Source: Roridomyces roridus
Taxonomy: Eukaryota; Basidiomycota; Agaricomycetes; Agaricales; Mycenaceae
Assembly: GCA_029378245.1 (NCBI GenBank)
Contig: JARKIF010000010.1
Span: 1,116,001 to 1,180,000, forward strand
Length of the DNA: 64,000 bases
Direction: 5' to 3'
Position 1 is the first letter of the stretch, and each line of letters begins with the position of its first letter. A program made the translations under genes and the position numbers. A model generated the notes under the pieces. That model had not been told where the DNA came from. It did no database searches and worked only from the letters and a program-made list of their open reading frames with translations. This document shows, in pieces, positions 10,534-20,513 of the stretch.

Positions 10534-12935
10534 TCAATAAACAACCAACGCCGCGGCCAAGAACAACCCAAGCAACACCGTGTATTCCGGCGTCCCATGT
10601 ACTTTGCCTCCGCCGTTCTTGTGGTCCCCAGTAGTATCAGTAGTCCCGGTCGCATTCTGCACCTCCGAACTCGTGATGATATTCTCAATTACACTGACGT
10701 CCCCCGCCACAGCGCCAGTAGGGACGTCATACGGGTCAGGCACGGGGGGGCGCGTCCCTCCGGGCGGGATGACGGTGACGACTTGAGTGTTATCCTGCGG
10801 GCTGGGCATGCTACCCGTGCGCAGGAAGTTTCTCGAGAGAGCCGCCGCGCTACCTGCTGGGCCGGTCACTGTAGAACAACCCACCTCAGTTCGTGGCGGG
10901 GAAGGAAATTTATTTAATGGACAGCTTACGGTCAATGCTCGTGTGACCGTCTCCCGCGCGTACGAGGAGCGTCGAATTTGGAGTTTGTTGCCAGGCAAAA
11001 GTCGTGAGCTCCGTCGGCAGACTACAATTTCCGGTGAGACCCCCATTTCATTCCGAGAAATCAGCACGCTTACTTGAGATCGAAATCTGAAGTCATCCAC
11101 AAAATCTCCTTCGAGGAAGTCACGGGGGTCTGTGCGGGAACCTCGAATGGCCATGCGGTGCACATCAACAGGAGCTGCCAGGTTTGGGTGTAGATGATCG
11201 AGGCAGTATCGTTCTATGAAGCACCGCAATGAGAGATTGTGCTGGGTTGAACACTGGAACTCACAGGCTGTGCGTTGATGCTAAAGTTATTGAAGCCCTC
11301 AAACGTCTTCGCGCTGTCCTCGATGGCTGGAAACCCAGACAATTAGCGGTCAGAGTCTAGAGCCTCACACAAACAAATCGGAACTCACGAAAATCAGAAC
11401 ACAACAACGGCGAAACGACCGTCTCGCGAATATCAAAAACGGGTTGATATCCAAACAAACTGGCATTGCCATGGAGCGATTGGTTGAGCGCAAAATTGAA
11501 GAGCGGAAAGTCGGGGTCGGATCGGAAACTGGCGGCGACTGCGAACCGGAGATCGGTGGCCGTGACGGGGGCGTTGCAGAGCGTGCCGGGGCCACAACTC
11601 GGCGCTGCAAGTGGCGTCTCGATGGCCTGTGCCAGCAGAGTTTCCCAGGCCTGCGCTAGTGAGAATTCTGATCCAAGCAAGCAGGATATCATGCTCACTT
11701 TGACGACACTGCCCTTGCCTTGGCCGTAGAAGGGGCAGGTGGGATCGGTCATGCAGAAGGAATCGGAGCGAAGGAGCAAGCGATTGGTGGCAGCCACCTG
11801 GTCCGAGATCATCTCTTGGAATGCCTGCATTAAAATCATCGAGTTATCCGAACTTGAAGCCGGGCAAAGACCATACCATTCCGTGAGGGATCACAGCATC
11901 GATGACAAAGCGACCGACGCGCTCAGGGAATCGAGCGACATATGCTGCAGCGACGAACGTCCCACTGGCATCCAAACGTCAGTGCACTTGGCTTATACAT
12001 CTGCTGTGAGACCTACTATGATACCCCGTCGAAATGAATTATCTCGTACCCGAGCGCAGCGCGCACGGTGTCCATGTCCTGGATAAACTCCGCCGTACTG
12101 ACAAACTGCATCAGCCCCGGAGGCGTGGTATTGTTGCACGACGCCAAGAAGCCGCGCATGGCAACTTGATATGCGTTGTACTCCTCTTCGGAAGTCGGGC
12201 TGATTCCCCGGTGAGCATCGAGAAAAATCCTGTAAATGAAAGATACATACAAAGGATGGGTATGTCGTTGAAAAACGCGCCCGAGGTACAGTTCAAAGGG
12301 GTAGAGAATTCCAGACCTCGCATGTTGATTGCTGGGGGTAAATTAGTTCAAAAGCGAGATTCATAGATTGAATTACTTGCCAAGAATATCAAAGTCGTCC
12401 ATCAACTCAGTGAAAGTACTCGAAAGATTGAGGGCGTTCTCCCAGGCTTGGGGAGCTGCGGGAATCCCTGGGCCGCCTCCAATGCGGCGTCAGGAAGGAT
12501 AGAATCATCTCAATTGTCCGACTAACCTGGGTGACTGCAAGGGAGTTAGATTAAGGAAGACAGGAAAGTAGAAAGGACAAACAAGTATATCACACCCTGT
12601 GGATTTGCCGGTCGATTCATGGCAAATCCGACCGTGATGTTATTCGCGACAGGGTCAAAGGGCTTCGAGTAGTCCATTGGGACGTCAATTTCTGCACAAT
12701 ATAAGCGGAAGTCGAGCAAGGAAATAGACCCCGCACCCCCACATTGCAGCGACGAAGGAAGGGGCGTGTCCGCGGTGATATTGAGTCCTTGCAGAGCCGG
12801 CGGGATTCTCGTGTGGCAGTCCAACCACCTGATAGTCTGGTTTTCTGCACGGCGTTGAAATGGAACATGCAAAGATGAAGCAGGAGTAGCGGCGCCGATG
12901 AGGGCAAGCGAAAAGAAAAGAAGCTGGGAAGCCAT
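10534..12935 (-). CDS. secreted alpha/beta hydrolase, peptidase S33 / TAP-like
   Basis: A multi-exon gene starting at the ATG at 12935 with a signal peptide (MASQLLFFSLALIGAATPASS). In order: IDVPMDYSKP and NNITVGFAMNRPANP near the N-terminus, the oxyanion motif GGPGIPAAPQAW, then NMRGLEFSTPLNC. The nucleophile elbow GVSYGTF is assembled across a GTAGGT...CCAG intron near 12018. IPHGMAFQEMISDQVAATNR and a C-terminal GDGHTS with the catalytic His follow. The tail ends in a hydrophobic run (TVLLGLFLAAALVVY), which could be a GPI-anchor signal. Related enzymes release short peptides from N-termini outside the cell. The junction near 12540, which includes an 8-base candidate exon TCACCCAG, could not be resolved in frame. 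Two broken partial copies lie at 41.9 and 55.4 kb. Confidence 0.8.
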
Positions 12936-13640
12936 CGGCAAGATGCAAAAGCAGGAGTGAGTGAAGAGGAATGGATCTCCAGGGTTCGACTTGTTAGACT
13001 TTATACGCTCTTGATCTTGGGTCCGCAGCACTTTTGGCAAGTTCACGTGTTGTACTCCGCAGCGTTTGGAGGCAAGTTGGCACTGCATTGGTCCGACGAG
13101 AATCGGGAATTAAGTTGGAGGCGGTCTTTAATGATGGCGATTCTAAGTGTCGTTATGGACGAGGACCAATTGCACTTGGCAACGAGGAGGCGGGCGAATT
13201 GGATGCCTTAGACTGCAGCCGATCTGACGATTGCAGGGCTGAGGGCGCGCGAGTGCAATTGTCACGGCTGCAAGTCGCAAAGTTGAGGTTTCACAAGGAC
13301 CACGGGGAGATGGGACCGGTGGATTGGAGCCTGCCATCTCGGGCGCAGGGGAACCAGACATGGAGGTGGAAGGAAAGTAGTGATCACTGATTGGTTCGGC
13401 TGATCGGGAAACAGCCAACAAACAAGGCTACACAAATGCGTCTGTCGAAGTTGTGTGAAAATTCTTGGAAAATTCTGAAATTGAAGGAGGTGCTCATAAG
13501 CAAGGCTGAGTTTTGTTCTATGCGAGCTCAGGCCTCAGGGGTTATAAAGAGAGAGAGAAGAAAATTCAGCCGTAATATGACATTGATATATCAAATCTGA
13601 TGTGATGGCCAGGGTCCAGGTCTAGGCCTTCTGAATCTCT
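12936..13640. other. gene-free spacer between the S33 gene and the F-box/LRR relic
   Basis: No coding or repeat feature is supported here. It should contain the S33 promoter on the minus strand. Confidence 0.4.
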
Positions 13641-14780
13641 TCCCTCCTCATGCAACTCAGCATGTCAGACTCCGTCCGGACTCCCACAAGAGCTAGTCGA
13701 TTTCATCGTCAAACATCTCAAGGGCGACACGCCAAGCCTCAAATCATGCTCCCTCGCCGCACGCACATTCGTTGGGCCCTCTCAGGCTCTTCTCTTTCGG
13801 AAGCTCGAGAGTCTCCCTCCTCCAGAAACAACTCGTACAGCAACCCATGCCAGAGATTTCACAAAAGCATCACTTCGTACCCTCACCTCACGACGCTCGT
13901 CGAGGAATTGCGGATCGTGCTGGTGGGCTCCGAGACGTCTTTCGAGTATAACGCAGACGGGCAGTATCCCGAAGAACGCCACCCTTCTTGGGTCATGTCC
14001 AGCCAGACGCTGGCCCTCGTTCTCCCCCTCTTTAGCTATAGGCTGAGGCATATATCCGTAATAGAGAATTTGCCCGGGAATGGAACGGCGGCGGGGACGT
14101 CAGCATGAAGTGGAGCACACTGGGCCGCTCCCTCAAATCCGCGCTTACCGACGTCTTTTCCTCGCCAACGCGCAACTGCGCGGAATCGTTATTCATTCTC
14201 CCAAGGACCTGCTTTAGCCTTTCCCTCTCGCTCTCCCGCGTCTACTTCGAGAGAGACAAGTTCGAGCAGCCGTGGCAACCGCGCGAAGCCTGGCTAGAAG
14301 CGCAGCCCTGGAGACCGCAGCTGATGTCGCTCTTGCCCTCGGAGATACATATACGGAGACATGATCACCCGCTTCTTCCTTAATCCCCATCGACCTCTCC
14401 CAAATCATCTCTTTCACTGTCGTTTCGGTGTGACTGGAATGAAAAACGCGGTGATCGCTGCTATTGTTGCACATAAGTAATCGTGTTCAAGATCTGGATG
14501 TTTATCGTCCCCCAAGTGAGTTTTTCTCCGCGCGTCTTGGACTTGGTATTCACCTCTCGTAGGATTTGATATCAACCCCAATCTGCGTTGCCTGCGCATC
14601 TTCACCACGGACATGTCCAGGACCATGTCAGATACTTTTAAAGCCATCCCGATGCATTCTCAGCTGGAGAGCACCACCTTTGACGGTTGTTTGACGGCAT
14701 AATGTGGACCATAATGCGATCCTTGATACAATCGAGTCTCCCATGGTGGGACTTCCCTCGCTGAGGAGGGTGGAAATCTG
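13641..14780 (+). pseudogene. decayed F-box/LRR copy related to the intact gene at 48.4-49.6 kb
   Basis: The whole segment aligns by eye with the minus-strand gene at 49642-48397, including LPQELVDFIV, NPCQRFHK, ELRIVLVGSETSFEY, MKWSTLGRSLKSALTDVFSS and the intron near 14510. The reading frame changes several times: the F-box part is in one frame to about 13850, the ELRIVLVGSE part in another, and a third takes over after 14100. The sequence breaks off near 14780, before the region matching the intact C-terminus. It is therefore a pseudogene. Its flank leads into unrelated sequence at 14.8-15.2 kb with no supported gene. Confidence 0.75.
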
Positions 14781-15249
14781 ACTGAATTTTACTCACAGAA
14801 AAAAACAGTTTTGTAGATTGGGAATAGGATCAAAATCGCACAAAATTGTGCGACCTGGACTCTGGCAATCCGTCTCCCTCGGCCGAGGGACTCGGAAATG
14901 CAGTGCATGCGAGAATTGTGCGCTTTTTTTCTTTTTGGCTGGGTTTAGATCTTCGGCCACCGTCGTTCCCAAGGTTGCACTGACTGAATAGATTGGCAGA
15001 ATCAACCTTGACCGAACTCCAGCTGTGAGGTGACTTTAGGTAAGATGCGCGGGATAGTAACCACCGTCGCTGAAGCACCCAGAAGCAGTGAAGCTACCGG
15101 AACTATCAAACGGTGAGTGACGTACGTGCAAAATACTGATGCATCGTGTTTTCCTAACGCTACGACTGCCACGTGCCAAAATTCCATGGACCACGGAATC
15201 TCCAAGCTCAGCGCTCCGCGATGTCTTCTTGGATAAAGCAACTAGTTAC

Positions 15250-15560
15250 TACCGCGTTCCCCAGTAAGTAAGTGTCAAAAATCCCGCCCGAATTGTGCAT
15301 ATAGTGATTCTCGCGTAGTGGCCCGGTGGTACACAATAAGCGGGTCCAACTCGAGTCGTCCGTGACTCGATGGCCAGGACAGTCCTATAGCGTGTGGATT
15401 CGACCAGCATAACCGTGGAAGTATCGAGATCCACGCGAGGCCATGTGGCATGCCGTACTCCAGCGCCTTGTTGGCAGGGGTATTCGGCATCCCCCACTAA
15501 AGTTGCAAACTGATTGAATAGATTCGCGTAATTGAAATTAATCAATGTCGTCGGAGTGCG
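15250..15560 (-). repeat. dispersed repeat, inverted partner at 57.58-57.85 kb
   Basis: The minus-strand copy at 57.58-57.85 kb, read as reverse complement, matches this stretch with many substitutions and small indels (shared words GGCCCGGTGGT, CCTTGTTGGC, GAAATTAATCAATG-like). It precedes a Zn2Cys6 leader in both places. Box-like words weakly recall tRNA-derived elements, but the B box is not convincing. Confidence 0.5.
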
Positions 15561-16005
15561 AAGTGAGGCGACCTTAGGCGGGCCTTGAAATTTTCAACCC
15601 GCGGGATGGAATCAGTTTCAACGACAGTCCCGCTTTCAACGGCAGGTTTCGGGGTAATTCTGGCAGAAGAAAGGCCGAAAAATTGGTGCTTCAAATTTCA
15701 ATGTCCACCATGCGAATCTTCGTCCGTATTCTTTTGTCCTAGGCGCGTTTTGGGCGCGTTGCGACAAAAGGTCAAATCACACCTTCGTCGTCGCCACCCA
15801 GTGTCCCGAGATGTCCTCGAGTGTTTTACCTGTCGTGCTCTTCCTTCTCATTATACCAAACGTGGATGGACGTTTCCAAGACAAGTTCTCTCTACGTGGT
15901 GATGTGCCTGTTTCTATAAGTATCTGACTAGTTGACTTCATACCAGGCGCCCAAGCCATTGAAAAGGGACCCTGCATGAACGAGTCTCCACAACACTAGG
16001 CTCGG

Positions 16006-16702
16006 ATGTGTTCACGGCGAACCAGAGTATACATGGCCTGTCTCAATTGCCGCAGGCGCAAAGTCAAGGTGAGTTCTTTTCATCCACCCTGAGTTCATTC
16101 AATGACGCTCTCAAGTGTGATTCGAAGGATACCGAGACCTTGCCTTGCGCAAGGTGCCTAAAAATGGGGCTTGTTTGCCGATTCATGTCCATCGAAGAGG
16201 AACAGCTGGCTCTGTCGGACATGAATGCCAATGAAATACCGGATTCCAATACCGTTCCTCTTCACGGGCCCTTCCCAACCTTGCAATCATATCCCTCCCA
16301 TGGGACAGTCTCTTCCAATAATCATCAGTTCCCGCAGGGGAGTGCGACATCGGACGCGTACCCTCCACCCAGGTTCAGGCATATTCAACCACGACCTGAG
16401 GCTAATTCCAGCACTTATCAGACGAGCCCCGAACTCGTCACCCTTACACCGCTCTTTGATAGCGGCACCTATTCAAGGGCGACAGGCGGAGGGACCCACC
16501 ATCCGTTGCCTCAATATTTGACCTCTTTTCACTACACCCCGGCGTCTCTCCCTCAACAACCGGCGGATCCTTTCATTCCGTGGCCAGTGCCCCATTCTCA
16601 ACCAGTGTACGTCTATCCTGTGTGTTGTTTTGGGGTCGCGTTAAATTAGCTTATAGTGCATGCATTTATTGCCAGCCAGGATCGTGCTCTTGTGATAGAT
16701 AA
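16006..16702 (+). CDS. small Zn2Cys6 protein, paralogue C
   Basis: Three exons: 16006-16068, 16116-16606 and 16657-16702, giving 199 residues. The N-terminus MCSRRTRVYMACLNCRRRKVK is followed after intron 1 by C...CARC...GLVC, completing the cluster. As in copies A and B, intron 1 falls directly before the third cysteine. The middle is Pro/His/Tyr-rich. The last exon gives ACIYCQPGSCSC, an equivalent of the cysteine tail in A and B, although the donor region differs. A leader of about 400 bases (15585-16000, with FQCPPCESS in one frame) is shared with the relic at 57.1-57.55 kb. It is likely a nuclear regulator; targets are unknown. Confidence 0.75.
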
Positions 16703-18415
16703 CTGCGGACGATCTTCCTTATCCCGACATGCGGGAGCATAGTCGCAGCTGGACTGCGAGTACGGACTCGAACGTTCATATGATTTTTCTTTGTTGAACT
16801 TGTACATAGTTGTGTTTACGATTCTTGGACCTTCCACGGACTTCTGATACATTATTGCCTTGAAAAAAAGAACAATCCGAGTTTAATCGGTCGAAGGGAC
16901 AACCGGGTTGAAATCACTTGCCCCCATGTGCTGTAAGGCGGGGCACATGAATGATCTGACCGTTGCCCGAAATTTAAAGAAATTGAGAAACCATCAAGGT
17001 TGTTGCAGAGGACTCATAGGTCGAGCCTCCGAATTGCGATTGCATGAATTCTGTGGCGGCGGAGAGAGCTCAGGACGAGTGCACTGTTGGCACCTGGAAT
17101 GCTCAAAAAGGAAAGTGTATAGTTGATATGATCGGGATCAATGATCCACAAATCACGAATCACGTACATAGTGGTCAACACACGCGTCGCGTCAAAAGCC
17201 GGCGATTCACAGAGGAGCTCCAAGACGTGACTGTAAGAACGCAATGGCAGCGTTGTCTAGCTACCGAGAACAGCCCAGAAATTATTGGATCTTCTCAGTA
17301 TCAAGGATGACGGAAGAGAAGAGGATGCGAACAGAATGGAATTGAGGAGAAGACTCAGAAATGATGCCATGCGACGGCGGTGCTGATGCCGTGTCGGATC
17401 ATAGCGGCATGCCGATCCCTGAAGAAAGTCTCAGTCTGACTATGCGGCGGGAAAGGTTGGCAGCGGCGTACCGGAAAGTAGTTTTCGTCACGCTCCATTG
17501 AGCCCACGGCTTTCTGAAAGAATGAGGAAATCAAAAGGGACATCATCGGAGCCGCTCTGATGAGCGCCGGACAAAATACGGCGTGAGCAGAGTTTTTATC
17601 CCGGGGAAGCCCGCTCACAGTCTGTGTCAGGTATCCTCACAGACTCCAGCAGATGACTATGGCAAAATTTAACTGAATCCTGGTGCGAGAGGAAGTTGGG
17701 GGTGGGATCAAGTAGCTATGTACCGCATTCAAAACCGCCGTTCATTTGGGCTAAACGATCGGAACTTTTAAAATCCGCGGCCCCGTGTAAATTTGAAGAA
17801 ATACACTTTCCTCTTTCACAAGGAGTTCCAGGTATGATTCCACCAATCAACCGTACTTCTGTTGAAACTCCTCGTTTGGACAGAACCAGAATGATATGAT
17901 GGAGGTACGTCCACACAAGTGAGTGCCCTTCTGGCCGAGCTGATGGATCCTGGGTTTTCAGTTCCTCAGTGACCCCGGGTATGCGGATGTCATCACCGAG
18001 GCCAACAAGTTTGTCAAGGTATAAGTCTATACCAAGTTTGCTTAAACAATCGGCGTTGCAATGGTAAATGATGTTTAAACATTGATTGGTTTAAACAAGC
18101 CGGAGGACTGCCTCACACTAAAAAGGAAGCCACCAGGAGGACTCAAACAGCAGACCTGTCCAATACAGAAGATATAGAAAAGCAACCAACACCAAATCCA
18201 CTACACCAAACCACCATTTCAAGTGGGGGCAAGAGCATAGTGCAAATCACCAAATGCAAGATTCCCTCTTGGACTTGGTTGAATTCTTCTATTGGTCCGG
18301 TTTCAACATCCATGTTCATTGTTTAAACACTGTTTAACTGGGGAGAAAATCCACCATCACCAGGACAAGAGAGTTTGCCTTGATCATGATTTCGCGCTTT
18401 GAAAATTGTAAGATA
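16703..18415. other. gene-free stretch upstream of the Ty3 element
   Basis: Minus-strand frames at 17014-17244 and 17355-17618 look partly protein-like (TTMYVIRDLWIIDPDHINYT; MIRHGISTAVAWHHF) and may be remnants of a membrane-protein gene, but no splice model was found. TTTAAAC-rich words recur at 18045-18335 without a clear element structure. Confidence 0.35.
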
Positions 18416-18420
18416 GTGGA

Positions 18421-18896
18421 TGTCACGCGCTGACCTATTTGCGCACGTGACAACGCCAAACAAACCCGATATACATTGGCGCCGCACAGCGTTAAAGTCA
18501 TGGGAACCCTGTCTCGATCGGATTGAAGAAGAAGCCGAGGAAGACATTATTTAAAGACGTGGGATAAGTTTCATATTTATGCACGACAGCGTGGATGAGG
18601 GATGAAGTTTTCGATCAGTGAACTGTCAGATCATGACAGGCTTCTATGAAGAACACGGTGTAGACATGACAATAGGAAACGACAAAGATGCAGAACAATA
18701 GTGCATGTCGGAAGCCAGGACAATTAGTGTAGCATCGTAGATCTATTCCTCATAGTATAAAAGCAGTAGCTAGTCGTCGTATTCTGTACCCTCTCCTAGA
18801 CTTTTATTCAGTTCATTTTACGAGCTTTAGTAGCGCACTACCCAATCCACAGCATCTTACCGCTGTTGGACGCGTGAAACAAGTCTTGTCGTGACA
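18421..18896 (+). repeat. 5' LTR of the Ty3 element
   Basis: Begins TGTCACG and ends CGTGACA, a 7-base terminal inverted repeat. A TATA box (AGTATAAAAG) is near 18756, and the inferred transcript start is about 40 bases downstream, near 18797. The first 134 bases also encode, in one frame, the last residues of Pol (ADLFAHVTTPNKPD...), because pol ends inside the right LTR. Confidence 0.97.
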
Positions 18897-18909
18897 TAAT
18901 AAAAGTCTA
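18797..18909 (+). promoter_or_regulatory. self-priming pair: transcript 5' word and primer-binding site
   Basis: TAGACTTTTATT at 18797-18808, inside the LTR near the expected transcript start, is perfectly complementary over 12 bases to AATAAAAGTCTA at 18898-18909, starting one base after the LTR. In the fission yeast Tf1 element the first bases of the mRNA fold back onto the primer-binding site and prime reverse transcription without a tRNA. The geometry here is the same. No tRNA 3' end was matched to this site. Confidence 0.75.
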
Positions 18910-19397
18910 CCCTCATACCGCTCATACCTCCCCCCGACATATCCTTTCCATACGCCTCGGCGTCCCTCCCCCACTACTTGGATTCTCGTAATTGAAGATC
19001 CACTCATACCTCAAGCGTCACGTCGTTGAATCGCGACATTAAACAAGCGCCAATCTTTGGTCGAACTATTTTGATAGACAGTCGCTGTGCTACGGGAAAC
19101 GTTGAGTCCGTCCCCGCACAATAGCAGACGTTGGCGTTCGGGTGGCAATCTTCGGAGAGTACCCTCGCGCAGATACCGGGAGAGTCGTAGAAGGCCCGGG
19201 TCTGTTCTATCGGCAAGCGTTCCGACCGAGAAACCCACCACCGGCTTCGTGCCGCTCCTACCCAAGCCGCGACGGCGTTTCGCGCACCATCATCCTCCTC
19301 TTCCGGCACCTCTAGCCGTGAAGCCCGTTCCGTAGCGGACCAACTCTTGGCCGCTTCCGCCACCACCCACCACACCTTCCATACCACCGCCCCTGCC

Positions 19398-20513
19398 ATG
19401 TCCCATCACGGCAGCCCCATCCCCTATGACCAGCCTCAGGCTGGTTACTCGTACCCTCCCCAACAAATCTACCCCTCCCGCCCTCCTACCCGTTCTCCCC
19501 CTCGCCCCCTTCCCACACGACCCGACTCACAACCCCCCGCCCAGCCTGGCCTGACTGAGTTACTTCAGGCCCTCCCCCCACGCCCGGCACCAGCAAGGAT
19601 GACGCTGGCCCGGCTTCCCCCGCCGTTTGACGGCAATGACAAATCCAAGTGGGAAACTTGGATCGATAGTGTCATGACTTACCTCATGGCCTACGAACAC
19701 GACTTTGGTACGGATCACCGACGTATCTTCTTCGTGCTCTCGTTGCTGGGCGACGAGAAGAGTACTGCGTGCCCGGCCTCGAACTGGTCACGCAACTGGA
19801 AGGCGAAGCATTTTCGCCTTGATCAACCCCGTCCCTCCTTTGCGGAGTTCTTGACGGAGTTGGAGTCGACGTTCGCGGATCAGAACGTCAAGGAGACGGC
19901 GCTATTGCGCCTGATGAACACTCGGCAGGGAACGTCCACCCTGGCCGACTTCCTCCAGTCGTTCGAGTTGAACGCGGAGCAGGTGGGCTACACGCCCGGA
20001 AACGTGCTGCATGACACATTCCTGTGTCAAGCATTGGAAATCCTGGTCTCGGACCAGGTACGCAAACAGCTGTATGCTGGAGGCGTCGAGATCCCGGGAA
20101 CCTACCCCGGATTGAAAAGCCGGTTGATGACCATCAACGGCATCATTGAGCGCGGGAAGCTCATCAACTCTCGCTGGGGAGCGGGAGGTGGAATGTTTTG
20201 GACGCCGGCGCAGCAGCAGCCGCCGCCCAAATTCCCCAAGGCCACGACACTGGTGCCGCCGCCTCAACCCCAGGGGACGGCCCCCCATTTGGCGACCCGG
20301 GTCACTCCCGGAAACCCAGCGCCGATGGATGTGGATCGAACGCGGCAGGCCGCATTCAAGTGTTATAATTGTGGCAAGGAGGGCCACATGAAGCGGGAGT
20401 GCCCGGAGCCTCCCAAAAAGAAGTTTAATATCCGGTCGATCAAGACCGAGGACTACACGCAGGAGGACCTGCAGGCTCTCGCGAGCATACTCCGCGAGAA
20501 GGGTTTTTGTTAG
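19398..20513 (+). CDS. gag: Gag (capsid and zinc-knuckle nucleocapsid) of the Ty3 element
   Basis: 371 residues from the ATG at 19398. The N-terminal 70 residues are Pro-rich. A capsid-like helical region follows (PPPFDGNDKSKWETWIDSVM, FAEFLTELESTFAD, LADFLQSFELNAEQVGY). A CCHC zinc knuckle, CYNCGKEGHMKREC, lies near residue 323. The stop TAG at 20511-20513 directly follows a -1 slippery heptamer. Gag binds and packages the element RNA in cytoplasmic particles. Confidence 0.95.
   Translation: MSHHGSPIPYDQPQAGYSYPPQQIYPSRPPTRSPPRPLPTRPDSQPPAQPGLTELLQALPPRPAPARMTLARLPPPFDGNDKSKWETWIDSVMTYLMAYEHDFGTDHRRIFFVLSLLGDEKSTACPASNWSRNWKAKHFRLDQPRPSFAEFLTELESTFADQNVKETALLRLMNTRQGTSTLADFLQSFELNAEQVGYTPGNVLHDTFLCQALEILVSDQVRKQLYAGGVEIPGTYPGLKSRLMTINGIIERGKLINSRWGAGGGMFWTPAQQQPPPKFPKATTLVPPPQPQGTAPHLATRVTPGNPAPMDVDRTRQAAFKCYNCGKEGHMKRECPEPPKKKFNIRSIKTEDYTQEDLQALASILREKGFC
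20501..20507 (+). promoter_or_regulatory. -1 ribosomal frameshift heptamer GGGTTTT at gag end
   Basis: In the gag frame the codons are AAG GGT TTT TGT TAG, so G GGT TTT fits X XXY YYZ exactly. A one-base backward slip enters the frame that is open from 20507 onward. This matches the -1 frameshifting described for some fungal Ty3/gypsy elements. Confidence 0.8.

Noticed and set aside
15300..15420. tRNA gene or tRNA-derived SINE suggested by GGCCCGGTGGT
   Set aside because: The copy here has no good B box and no cloverleaf could be drawn; left as an unclassified repeat.
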